Of a DNA stretch of 64,000 nucleotides, positions 37,284-51,881 are shown piece after piece. Each line of letters opens with the position of its first letter. Within the stretch, counting starts at the first letter, position 1. Source of the DNA: Taxillus chinensis (lineage: Eukaryota > Streptophyta > Magnoliopsida > Santalales > Loranthaceae); the NCBI GenBank assembly GCA_023512835.1, contig CM042084.1, forward strand, positions 11,838,842 through 11,902,841. The letters run 5' to 3'. The notes below the pieces were generated by a model, which saw nothing but the letters and a program-made list of their open reading frames with translations, did no database searches and had not been told where the DNA came from. A program made the translations under genes and the position numbers.

Positions 37284-38632
37284 AAGATAATCTAGTTAAA
37301 GCAAGTATAGGAAATTGCAGTGTTCTGGCACCGGCAAGCAACAATCATGGGAGACTCTTTTTACACTCACTAATCACTGTGCATCTCTTCCTCTCTTCAT
37401 TATGGTTCTCTCCCTCCATTCATCATCATCAAGCTCTCTCAGTCTTAGTGGGTCACAAAATTGCTTCTTTTTTTAGCACGTTTTCATGCTGCTTCATGGG
37501 TTCATTTTCTTGTTGTAGGCATCCAGCTATACAAAATCTAAAATCACACTACCTACGCAAGAAGCAATGTGTTACTTTTCTTCTTTCTTTGGCTAATCCA
37601 AGCAAATGTGTTACCATATGAAAATGGAGTCAATAAGCAAATGTGTTAGTCACTAGGACAGTGAGGTTTAGATGACAGAGAAGGAATGAGCCAAAATGGA
37701 GAAAGGTAGGGATGATATACAACACATGGGAGTGGATAGGGAGTCGCCTGCGGCCACTATTGTCTCTCAAAATCCTAACAAATGCAACTTATTATGCTGT
37801 ACTTCATTTCGTTTACAAAACTAAAACTAAAATAACAATGCTCGATCATATATATATATATATATATGATATAAATGATAGTAAATGTGTCTAAGCAACC
37901 TATATAACTCTCATTCACCAAGTTAAAGAGAGTATCAAAGTTTATCTAAAAGTTCATGCCAACTTATATATTGGGCACGGACTTGGCTAAAGCAAAAAGT
38001 TATATATTGGCCAAAAGCGGTTTGCTTGTTTGTTAATCCTGATTGGAAATCCATTGACTCTGGTTATGTTGGTCTTTTTAGTCACAATTTGGGTTCACCA
38101 AGTTCATAGTCTAAGCACAGTTAATCTAACATTGCCATACCACAAGATCTTCTCAATTCAGTGACAAGTAGCTCTTTAGTTTTCTGGTAACCTTTAAAAT
38201 TGTTTTATTTGAGTCTGATAACAGTAATGTTTGGATATTAACGAACCAATTCCCACGCATGCAGAAGAAACAAATCAGAAGCTATATAGTAGCAAGTAAA
38301 ACATAATCGCATGCCTCTCAATTCAGTGGATTCGAGTAGCCTGGTAAGCCTCTAACCAGGGACTTCGAATCAGATTCATACAAACCCACAGGCCACAGCT
38401 AGGATTAACCTTGACGAGTACGACAACTTAAACGTGATGTAGAGGAATAAGGAGGCAACATCACCAGTTTTGATGACGACGTGGTTATTTTTATTATTTT
38501 TTCCAGCCTCCAAAATGTAACTTGCGTCCAAAGGAAATTAAAATGCATCGTTGTTTATTATTATTATTATGAAAAAAAAAAAATCAAAGCAGTAACTGTT
38601 TGGCAGTGGTACAGCAGTCAATAGCTGTTCGA
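37284..38632. other. Intergenic DNA and COAE 3' flank
   Basis: No gene recognised. A perfect (AT)n tract lies at about 37850-37868. The last part, including the poly(T) at 38571-38583, borders the 3' UTR of dephospho-CoA kinase on the minus strand. Confidence 0.4.
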
Positions 38633-41692
<3,060 letters not shown>

Positions 41693-42210
41693 CTATGTAA
41701 TGTATAATAGAACTGAGATGCAGCCCCAATAAAAATATTAATAAAAGCATGAAGAATATAATAAAAATTCAGGTTTTATTCTATTTAAATGGAAACATGA
41801 AAAAAGAACTGCTCGTGTTTAACGCACAAACCAGTAATCTACCATTTCAAGTTTTCAACATCCTAACATTGTATGTTTTTGACCATAATAATTCTTTGAA
41901 AAAAACACTGCATATCAAAAAGAAAATCATCTCAACGAATTTCAATAAATAGAAGTCAATCCTAGACATGAACACAAAATCCGGGTTGGGTCCCAATATT
42001 ACAACACCAATTTAGCATTAGGGATTGAACCCAAATCCAAAGGGCGTCATTAAACTTGCCGTAGATAAAAATCAATGTCAGTCCAGGTACATGCGGCACA
42101 TGAATATTGGAAAATTTTCGTGAATTGCACGCAATTGAAGATACACAAACCAAACCCTAATTAAAGGCCACATGCTCCCTGTGCGTCGTTGAGTGAAAGT
42201 GGTGACTTAC

Positions 42211-42378
42211 CACCAGCTGCAGTATAAGAACGAACCGCGGACTCTCGCGGTGGCCCTCCCCGGCGGCGTAGGGCGGAGTGTAGGCTAAGGCGGCGGAGGA
42301 GAAGCGAATGACAGCGGCACGGGCAGAGCAGAAATGTTGTAGGATGAGAGGATGATTGCAGGTCGTAGGACACCTCAT
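42211..42378 (-). promoter_or_regulatory. Probable 5' UTR exon of COAE
   Basis: A GC-rich island on the minus strand ends in CTGGTG|GTAAGT, a near-perfect donor (intron starting at 42210). It lies 555 bases upstream of the COAE start. An open frame crosses it (starting MRCPTTCNHPL), but no acceptor near the COAE ATG keeps that frame, so a noncoding leader is more likely than an N-terminal extension. The upstream edge is uncertain. Confidence 0.5.
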
Positions 42379-42469
42379 GTAGCAGAGGAAATATTAAATG
42401 AAAAATAGGTCAAATGTACTAGAATTAATAAAACAGTTTCATAATAAAGTAACAACTAACAACAGCGTC

Positions 42470-42545
42470 TGTAGTGTAGTCCAACGGTTAAGATAATTGT
42501 CTTTCAAGCAATACCCGAGCTTAAATTTGAAAATCTTTCTAAAAA
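42470..42545 (+). repeat. tRNA-like segment, possible SINE head
   Basis: TCTGTAGTGTAGTCCAACGG then TTAAGATAATTG resembles a tRNA D-arm/A box. ATTG...CAAT could pair as an anticodon stem, and CCCGAGCTTAAATTTGAA could be a degraded B box/T-arm. The acceptor stem does not pair, so it is not a functional tRNA. A tRNA-derived SINE remnant is the best guess. Confidence 0.35.
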
Positions 42546-42637
42546 AACTTGATGATGATGACCTCTTTTAGCCCCCAGCAACCATGCACGAGGGAGAGGC
42601 GATCACACGCTACCAGCCAAAAAAAGCTTGTATATTA

Positions 42638-45050
42638 TAACAATTTCAATACACTCTCTATTTGTATGTACGAATAAAAATTTAATTTTATACTCCAACA
42701 CAACAGGTTCACTCTCTATATGTAAAAAATAATATAGTAACTCTTTATGAATAGTCTTGATATATTATTTACATATTATTTTATTATTTTCTTAACTTTC
42801 TCTCTTCTTCCTCTTCTTTTTCTCCCAATACTTTCCCATCTCTTTTCTCTCTCTATAGATTACCGACAAAAAAGAAGACATGGTGGGGGAGCTATACGCG
42901 ACCACAGATCTGCCGCTACAGATCTGTTTATCTTTTTTCTCCTCAGATTTTCCGACTAAGGGTGGGGGGTTGCGCGACACCAAGCGGGGGTGGAGGGTTA
43001 TGCGCGACGCTGGGTGGGGGGTGCCGCTGCATGATGCCAGGCGGAGGGTGGGGGGTTGCACGACATCGAGCGGGTGTCACGGGATCAGATTTCCTGCGCC
43101 TCTTAACCCATTGCGGCACTTAGCTTCTCCATCCACGGTTCGCTAAGTTTAGCCTTGGAGGGTTGAAGTGCACATAGACTGGTTTCGCCCTGCCACTGGG
43201 CTCATCAAGAGAACGGCTCTAGTTCCCGGCCAGTTTGTGTAATGATGGCTAAATTCCTTCTTCAACGTCAAGTCCTCGACTAGCAGCGTGCTCCCCGCAT
43301 TCAACCGGGTCAGCACGTCTGAACTCCGAAGGGGTTCCATCCGTTCTCCTCCACGAACTACCTGGAACCTTCCACTGCGCACCATCTACGCTTCAACCAA
43401 CCCATTTCCTTTGAGTAGCACGAATAAACCGAGAAAGGTTCCGTCAACACCCCCTGCTCGGGTCGTGACATTCTCCTCCACCCAATCCTCGCGACGAAAC
43501 GTTCCCCGAGGCTCAAACACCTTTACTAAAATGCTCTCTTCCCCCAATGTCCAAAGGATGGAGGCTTCCAAGATCACCCTAACGCGCTCCTTTATCTCCC
43601 TTGCCCAATGTATCACACTCTAGGATACTCCACTCTATGGACGCAAGGCTGCAAGACCTACCGGCCGACTCACCTCGTGAGCTCCACCTTGGGATCCGTT
43701 TGCAGAGTGCTCGGTGAGCTTCGGGATACGGGCTCGGTTACTCGATACCATGGGGCGCAAGATGTCATCCCACTCGGCCAATGTACGAACGTTGCATTGG
43801 GTGGTTGTAGACATCGTCTTGGGGACTTTCTCGGTGGCCGATTCGGAATGTATTTGCAGCTCAAACACCTTTACCAAGATGCTCTCCGCTCGCCCAATGT
43901 CCAAAGGATAGGAGGCTTCCAAGATCGCCCCAACGCGCTCCTTCATACTCCCTTGCCCAACTCTATATCACACTCTAGGATACTCCAACTCTATGGACGC
44001 AAGGCGGGCAAGACACGACCATGCGTCGACTCACCCCGTTCGTGAGACTCCCACTCTTGGTTTGATCCCAAGCTGGACTCGCGAGAGTGGTCGACCGGTA
44101 GAGTCTTCACGCCTGCATACGGAGCTGGTTCATACTCCCTTAATTGGGCAAGGGAGTATGAAGGAGCGCGTTGGGGCGATCTTGGAAGCCTCATATCCTT
44201 TGGACATTGGGCGAGCGGGAGAGCATCTTAGTAAAGGTGTTTGAGCCTGCAGGGAAGCGATGTCCAACCAGTTGACATTGGGCAAGTGGGAGGGCGTCGA
44301 GTAAAGATGTCATCGCCTGCGGGGAAGGGATGTCAACAAGCGTAATGAGGACATTGCGAGGATTGGGTGGAGGAGAATGTCATGACCCGAGCAGCGTGGT
44401 GCTAGCGGGACGTTTCTCAGTGATACGATTCAGGAATGTATTCGTGCTACTCAAAGGAAAGGGGTTGATTGAAGCGTAGATGGTGCCCAGTGGAAGGTTC
44501 CAGGCAGTTCGTGGAAGAGAACGGATGAAACCCTTTCAGAGTTCAGACGTGCCGACCTAGTTGAATGCGGGGAGCACGCCGCTAGCCGAGGACTTGATGT
44601 TGAAGAAGGGATTTGGCCATCCTTACACAAACTAGTCGGGAACTGGAGCCGTTCTCCTGATAAGCCTAGTGGCAGAGCAAAACAAGTCTATGTGCGCTTA
44701 AACCCTCAAAGGCTAAAGTTAGCAGACCGTGGATGGAGCAGTTAAGTGCCGCAATGGGTTGAGAGGCGCAGGAAATCTGACCCCGTGACATGGGGGTGGG
44801 GGGCTATGCACGACTTCGGGTGAGGGGCTGCGTGACGCCAGGCTGAGGGTGGGGGCTGCGCAACACCGATGACGACGAAGCGAGAGAGAAGCCGGGCTGA
44901 GGTGTTTGGGTTGTAAAAAAATATATTAGTTTAATATAAATATATATAAATTAAAGAATGTTATTGGAGTTAAATTTAAAAAATGACTCTCTACATGTAA
45001 AATTTTCTTTACATATAGATATAAAATACAAAACAGTGTTGGAGTTGCTC
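42638..45050 (+). mobile_element. TIR element C of the GAGCAACTCCAA family, 2.4 kb, with nested palindromic cargo
   Basis: The left end (TTTCAATACACTCTCTATTTG, then TATACTCCAACACAACAGG) and the right end (CTCTCTACATGTAAAATTTTC, ending GTGTTGGAGTTGCTC) align with the ends of the elements at 8756 and 60447. TTA flanks both sides (42635-42637 and 45051-45053), a TWA duplication as made by PIF/Harbinger-type transposases. Inside the AT-rich ends are GC-rich blocks (42955-43074 and 44791-44910) with GCGACACC/GCGACGC words recalling element A. Between them sits a 1.7-kb palindrome. No transposase is seen. Confidence 0.7.
43075..44790. repeat. Large imperfect inverted repeat with LTR-like termini
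   Basis: The outer ends are TGTCACGGGATCAGATTTCC and its inverted counterpart GGAAATCTGACCCCGTGACA. The left arm (43075-43600) is the diverged inverted complement of the right arm (about 44150-44790). In the left arm on the minus strand a block runs from TGTCACGACCCGAGCAG (ending 43471) to CCCGTGACA. In the right arm a block runs from TGTCATGACCCGAGCAG (44377) to the same end. TG...CA ends of about 400 bp look like two LTRs in inverted orientation. A third copy of the arm-inner sequence lies in direct orientation at 43858-44080. A 13-bp stem (44129-44141 with 44150-44162) marks the centre of inversion. Open frames seen here are not recognised. Confidence 0.7.
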
Positions 45051-45053
45051 TTA

Positions 45054-46190
45054 TTCTCTTACTCAATACAATAAAAAAAACTTATATAATTATTTATTAT
45101 TTTTCCTTCTTTTTCTATTTACAAACTATTTTTTTATCATCACTTTGAACATGTATTATTTTTAATATATTCAATATGCAATAAGGATTTATAATAGATA
45201 TGCAAACTTACAGTAGAAAGTTTTATCCTCCATCTCTAAAATATATAGATTTAAAAGATATGTGGTGTAATTTTTATTAAAATTTTCTCAAAATTTTAAA
45301 GAAATTATATTTTAGAGAAGGTAATGTGATTTAACATTTTGCACTCTCCCTATTTCAATTGTTATGGAGTTTATTGTGCCTTCCTTTCATTAATCTCTTT
45401 TAGTATAGATTAAAAAAATATTTGCACCATGACTTTTATTCTTAAATTAATACAATAAAATTGGTTTTAAAAATATTTTCTAAACACTCGAAAAAAATCC
45501 AAACTAAATTTTATTCCTACCTCAACACAAAACAAATCCAAATTTCTTTTTTCACATGCTTTGAAACATATAACAAGAAACAAAATATAAAGTATCATTT
45601 CTTTGACCCTCTCAAAATATACAACCTTCGAAAGAGAAAGTAAGGAAATCCTATTCCAGCTCCTCCTCACACAAAAAAAACTTATTCTAATCATTCATCG
45701 ACAATTCACACACTCACAAGCCATCGAGATTCTTTTATCAAAATTCTCTATCAAATTGAAGACCTAACTCCAATAAAAAAAAAAGACTATTTGATCAATT
45801 TTTTCCCTACCTTGCTTATTCCATAGGTAGAATAAAAAAAATTCCTAACTCCCCTGGATTAGAATCGGGCTCTCCATTATGCAAAATCTATCCCAAACAC
45901 ATCCCATTCCTATGCATATTAGGACTACCAATAAGTGTGGTTCAATACCATTTTTATCCAAAATCGTTGATACCTTATCAAATCTGTTGATAGCTATGGA
46001 TTTGTCAAAAATCCAAAACATTAATGTGCAAATTATGGACCTTAAATTCTATATATTTATACAAACTAATTTATATGAGCTAATTACCAAAATTCTATTT
46101 CCAATTACCATGCTAGCCCATTTCTAAATATAACATTCTATTTATAATAAAAATCCCAATACATATTTTACAAATGAAATTTATTTCCAA
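45054..46190. other. AT-rich intergenic DNA
   Basis: No gene or clear element. Short open frames at 45461-45694 and 45879-46127 lack motifs. Confidence 0.35.
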
Positions 46191-46985
46191 GTTATAGCCC
46201 AAAATCCTTAAGCCCTTTAAAACCCAAGTCCAAATAATGCTTATTACCAATGGGTTCGATGAAGGCCCATTCTCAATGGCCCAAGTTCAAAAAATGCTCA
46301 TTCGTAATGGCCCATACCGTGACAACTCAAGTCAAAGACCCTAAGATAAAGGCCCAAGTCCAAATTCAAGTGTCACAAGCCCCTAAAGAGTTACTTTTAT
46401 ATAAAAGTTTCCATTTATGTTATTTTAATATTTTCTTTATTTGTTTAGAAGCTTCTCCTATCCAATATAAATAGAAATCTCCCCCTCCCCCTTCCATTAG
46501 AACCCAACATATCTACAAGGTTACATAATTGATTGCAGTGCTTTTTGTTTTCGTTTTCAAAACTTGATAACTGTCTATGGGTACAAAAATAGAAAACTAA
46601 AAACTATCAAAAAATATTTTCATTTTAGGGTTCCTCTAAATTGAAAATAACCTTATGTTGTTTTGAGTTTTCAAATTTACGTACTAAAAACAACTATTGT
46701 TTTTTAAAGCGAAAATATAAAACACCCCAACCAAACATGCTCTAAATCTCTCTCTCTTCGAAACTCTTATCCCAAAAAATTAATAGTTCTTTTATCTGCT
46801 TCCAAATCTCTTCTCTCTTTGATTTTCTAAAGAAAGCTTCTTCAAGAAACTTGTATGTAATATCTTCCAAATAGAGCTTCCTGAAGCTCAGTGTTACAAG
46901 TTCTTCAAAAAGTCAAAAGGTTTGTAAACACTTTGTATATATTTGTTTCATATTTATATGTATGTATCTCCTCTCCTCACCCCTC

Positions 46986-47028
<43 letters not shown>

Positions 47029-47241
47029 ATGCAAAAGAGAAAACGAGTGTAACCATGATTACAGTCATTCAATCATAATCGAATGGCTCAAATTACATTT
47101 TCATTTAACTATAACAAAGTATTGTAGCAAGTAATGTAACGGAAGAATAGTTAAATAAAAATGTGATCTGAGCCTTTCGATAAAATCAAATGGTTGTAAT
47201 CACAGTCACACTCATTACACTCATTTTCTTGTTGGCATCTT

Positions 47242-47273
<32 letters not shown>

Positions 47274-47330
47274 CATATATGTGTGTGTGTGTGTGTGCGC
47301 ACTTTCAAAATCAATATTCTGTAGTTAGAT
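46191..47330. repeat. Promoter-like repetitive block with microsatellites
   Basis: Several copies of GGCCCAAGTC/GGCCCATTC words at 46260-46370 precede TATAAATAG at about 46466 and a CT-rich leader. The arrangement could be an LTR or orphan promoter, but no LTR partner was found. A (AT)n tract at about 46991-47022 and a (CT)n(CA)n...(GT)n cluster at about 47242-47297 follow; the latter can fold as CACACA/TGTGTG. Confidence 0.35.
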
Positions 47331-50300
47331 CTTATTTAATTGAATAATGCTACGTACTAATGGAGTTACGTAACTGGTGGATAATCGAGAGTAACAAAAA
47401 TAAAATTATAAATAAATTACGATTTCTTTAATACCCTCACCCCGCTTAAGATGTATCTCGGTCGTGCCTCGCACAACCATTCTGATTTTTATACCATCTA
47501 ATGTTGATTTTAGTTCTAATGCGAAGCAGAGTTGAACTGTTCTTTTACACTAGGGAGAAGTTTTTGACAGTATGAGTTGAGGGAAAAATTTTAATGTGCC
47601 AGTTATTGTTATTGGATTCTCGAATGTTCTACAACACGAACTTCAGAACCATGATAGTATGATACATAATATGTTAAATCATTTGGATTACTTTTTGACA
47701 GTTATTTTGTTTAGAAAGGACATAAGCATGCTTACATATTGTGTTCTGACATTCGTCACAAATGCCTGGTTTTTCTATCTTATGGACTATGAAGGATTGA
47801 TTTATTCGCAGATAACAGAGTTCTTATTGAGTCTGAAAAGTGAAGCAATATTTTTTAAATGATCTGTAAATTTTAGTTCGATCTGTCCAGAGTCTGTTTC
47901 AATTCACATCTTTCATATCCAAAGTGGTTCTGATAATTTGTGATATATATGCAGTACTATTTTCCATAGTTAGAATAATTGTTGTGAAAACTATCATTTT
48001 AAAGGGAGAGGTTAAAAAAGCAATTTATTATTTGAATGGGAGAGCTAAGGAAAACAATTGGTTCAATAACACCCCTCTAATAACGTTCTTGTCTTTTCAT
48101 GATAAAATTTGTAATTTTTTATTCATGAAGCTATTACTTTTGCCATGTCCAGAGTGCAAATATTATTTATTGATATGATTTGTTTGTCACGGAGTAATAT
48201 CTATTGATTATATATGTTGTTGCTTTTCAGGGTTTTGTTTCAGCTGTTAGTAATATGCGTGCATTTCTTCCACAATGCTATCCCTAAAGACCAACCTTAA
48301 CCTATAATGCTAGGGCTCTTAAAGGGCAATCTTATGTGGTAAGACAGCACAACTGCAGTTTTGGAACTTTTTAATTTAACTTATTACACTATTGCTGACA
48401 TTGTATTACAGTTTTCAACTGCATTGTTGTTATTGGACCTACTCAATGTTAACTTACTGACTATTTTCAATTTGAAATTTTACATTTTATTGGGTGCATT
48501 CAAATATTTGAAGTTATTATTTTTTAAAAAGAGTATTTTATGTTAGCATTTTTAGTTTTTAGCACACATTTAGGTCCTTCAGTCATGATTAGTCTTGATA
48601 GGAAAAATTAAACATGAATTTCCACGAAAAACAAAGTTAAGGGGGGTTTAAATAAGCCTTTAAACATAGTGTGTTTGTACTATTGTCGTGGCCTATTGGA
48701 TTCCTTGATCAAAGTGAAAATATTGCATTTAGAGATTTAATGGTCAATGGGTGTTACCTAGGAAACTAATAATAGAAGAATTGATTGCTTTACTCTTTTG
48801 ACTTATTATAATTTCAACTGAAGCTTGACCTGTTCAAGAATTGGAGTCAATTTTCCTTATAAAAAAGAAGATATCAAATTAGGAAAAGAAGTAGAAGAAT
48901 AAGATGATATCAAAAATGGTTTCCTGTGGAATCTTTATTTTTGGATCCCCAACTTGGGGATAATGAAATACTTTCAATGGAGAAATGTGTCCCCAGTGAT
49001 TTGAAATCTTTACTTGTAAAGTATTATATTTTTTTATCGAATCGTATAAATTATTATTGACTTGATCAATTGTTTGAATAGCAGTCTTCTCCCTTTGTCA
49101 CTTTTCCCACATATTTTAGGAGTTCTCAACAAACTTTAGCAAGTGCATGGCCATATATCCATATCATAATTATAAATTGACGGCTATCCATTCCCAATAT
49201 TTTATTGTTTTCTTCTCCCTTTCTCATTTTTCCCACATATTTTAGTTCACAACAAACTAGCGACATGTAGTTAAGGAATTATCGGATCCTGAAGATGCTC
49301 TCACACAATGGTGTAAAGATGTATTTGTGGTCAAGGTGCATGATGAAGATTATTTTATTGATATTACTACAAGTATACAAGTAAGGGTTTGTAATTTATT
49401 TACCCAAAATCGATCCCAAACCAAGAGAGTGTAACTTATTACCAACATTTATTAGTCTTAATTTTATCTAAAGAAGTAAATTTATGATATTTCATCAATG
49501 TAATAAAACAGCAATAAATTGATTAAATAAATGATTTCAATTTGTAGAAAATTTCTTCTTCTTAAATAAAGAGTAATTCACAAGTAGTGTATCAAAATAT
49601 TTTATTACAAACCAGAAAATTAATATAAAATCAAGGTTAGGTGCCAAAATCTGAAGAGATGACATCGACTAATGGGTCAAGGGGTGTGATGATAAGAGCT
49701 TGACTCCTACAATGATATGTGGGCTAGTAAACTGATCCAAAGGTAGAGGATACCTGTTGATAAAGGCAAAAACGTCAAACGAAGGGATCAGAAGTTTAGG
49801 GAAAATATGAACAAGGATAACTAGAATAACACTCCCATCGATTAGAAGATTACTTCTGATGGTGGAAGTAAGAGAATAATAGGATTCATGAAAAAATGAT
49901 AGGAGGTGAGACATAGATGCAACCATTCGAGGGAAGGACATCGTGGTGATCCAAAAGTCTATATTCTAAGCAAAAGGATTCACCATCAAGTGTGATTACA
50001 GGAAAAAAGTAAGACCCACTTTGGGAAGGACATCATTTCGGGATAACAAAAAGGTGTTGCCCAAGAAATAGGCAACACAAATCAGCTAGTCCAATAGACA
50101 AGAAAAATCCCCAAGCCTTGGCAGTAAAGAAGAAGTGGAGGAGCAGCCACAATAAAATACATCACAAATCGTTAGTGCACTTGCACAAATCAGCTAATCA
50201 CTTGGACTAAGCAGAATTTCCCCTACTCATGTAAAATCTTACTCTAGTAGCAGGATAAGGACAAACTTTTTTTAAAAGATATATAGACATTTTCTGGCCT

Positions 50301-51131
50301 TTTATGTTATATGTTTGAGCATCATGTGAACACAAAGAAAATACTATAGCCCAACGTAAACAATTTGAGATGGCAATTTAAATCCTATGAGTCACAATAA
50401 ATAAGTTTGAACTATAAGTAAAGGATGGCAATGGGTCGGGCCCTCCCGGCCCTGCCCCCCTCCGAATCCGATCCAAACAAGTAAGCCTTTTTGAATCGAT
50501 CTGCCCCAATGATTTAGGCAAGAGCTAGGAAGCAACCGAGGGAAATTTTGTTTACTTTATTTAAAAATACTATTTGAGTCGAACAAGACCCAAAACGCCC
50601 AATGACTTGTATGACAAGTGGCCGGGTGGTAAATTTGGGCGGCGGGATATATTGTCATACCTAACCAAGTATTAGAAATAAAACCATGAAGGAAAAAAAC
50701 TCTAATCGGTTATTGGAGCTTGTTTTAACTTTGGAATCTCAACATTATAATGAGCAAACTGGTGATGCGAAATATCTAGACTAGTTTTTGTGAGACCATT
50801 GGGTAAACTACACTTAAACAAACACGGATAAAAGTTAAAAAAAAGGAAACCCTGCACCCTCCAATCCAATAATGGTATCGGTTTGAACCATTTAATTTGT
50901 GATTAGCAATTAGGGTTGATATTATATTTTTATTTAATCGAGCTAGATGAACAATTAAAATGAAAGTCATATTAATCGGAATGTTTTTTACTTTTATTTT
51001 TAAAATGTAATAACAAAATAAGTATTGTATCATTTTATTTTTATCAAAACAACATAATATATTTTTACTTAAAATGACACCATTTTAATTAAAAAAAAAA
51101 CTATAACGCCATCCCTTCACCAACGCTATTA
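47331..51131. other. Unassigned intergenic DNA
   Basis: No complete gene. At about 49275-49380 a short open stretch reads VKELSDPEDALTQWCKDVFV, then VKVHDEDYF, and runs into ACAAGTATACAA|GTAAGG. The peptide is compositionally gene-like but I do not recognise it. CTACAAGTATACAAGTAAGG followed by AAAATCGATCCCAAACC recalls sequence often seen in plant LTR retrotransposons. The 48230-48350 stretch also looks exon-like (SAVSNMRAFLPQCYP) after a TTTCAG. All of these are uncertain. Confidence 0.3.
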
Positions 51132-51500
51132 GAGCATCCACACCAGCTCCATCTTCTCTATCCCTATTTTGATGGATATACAGTAAAAATTTAAAGATAT
51201 TTAAAAAATTACATGCATCAGGTCCTTTATCTCTATCTCTATATAATAAATTATAATTTTTTATTTTTTATTTAATATTTTTTTAATCTCATCTATTTAT
51301 CACAACCAATTAAAAATACATATATAACAAAAAATATATTAAAACAATATTTGGAGAATGAATAGTAATCATCCAAATATAAAGATTATCTCTTTAATCT
51401 CTATTTTTATTCTTTAAATTTTACAGTTTAAAGAACGATATTTTTTTCTAAAATTTAAAATTTTATCTAAATTTTAAATTTTAGATGTTGAAGTAAATTT
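51132..51500 (-). mobile_element. MITE related to the element at 17744, opposite orientation
   Basis: Starts GAGCATCCACACCAGCTCC, preceded by TTA. It contains in inverted order the same interior blocks as 17744-18119 (CATGCATCAGGTCCTTTATC, ATATTTGGAGAATGAATAGTA). The far end has lost its TIR: after ATTTTAGATGTTGAAG the sequence diverges, so the boundary is approximate. Confidence 0.65.
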
Positions 51501-51539
51501 ATTTTTAACAATAATTTTTAAGGGTAATAACATATTTAT

Positions 51540-51881
51540 ACGCGGATATATTAATTTCCCAAACGAACCTCTCACTCTCTATCCATCCCTTCCCCGCCGC
51601 TAGCACCGCATTCGCCTTGGGCATTCTAGGGTTCCAGCGGTGGCAGTCGACGGACTCACAGCGGCGGCCGGCGTGATCTCCCAAAGGCAGCTAGCGACTC
51701 TGCGATTCTTTACCCCTTCTTGTCCATCGCCAGTTAGTCCTCCCCTCTTCCACACGCAAACCTTTGAATGCATGTTATATTCCATTATAAACAATCTGGT
51801 GTGGGTGTGGGTTTTGCTAATCATTATAAATGATCGAATAAATGATCATTGCCTTCCTATTGGCTATACGTGTATAGGATC
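51540..51881 (+). promoter_or_regulatory. POP5 5' UTR with an inferred leader intron
   Basis: A GC-rich leader (about 51590-51732) ends CGCCA|GTTAGT. A candidate acceptor TGTATAG lies 4 bases before the ATG. The intervening sequence is duplicated in the downstream POP5 pseudogene. No distinct TATA box was identified. Confidence 0.45.

Noticed and set aside
42157..42378. Frame beginning MRCPTTCNHP as an N-terminal extension of dephospho-CoA kinase
   Set aside because: No acceptor close to the kinase ATG preserves this frame, and family members begin at MRIVGLTGG.
42470..42545. Functional tRNA gene
   Set aside because: The acceptor stem does not pair and the B box is degraded; a SINE or tRNA relic is more likely.
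43149..44244. Multiple overlapping open frames of 60-145 codons on both strands
   Set aside because: They come from a GC-rich inverted repeat with LTR-like ends; mirrored frames in the two arms are not conserved proteins.
46991..47297. Possible replication origin or matrix attachment site from AT and CA/GT tracts
   Set aside because: Only simple-sequence composition supports this; ordinary microsatellites explain it.
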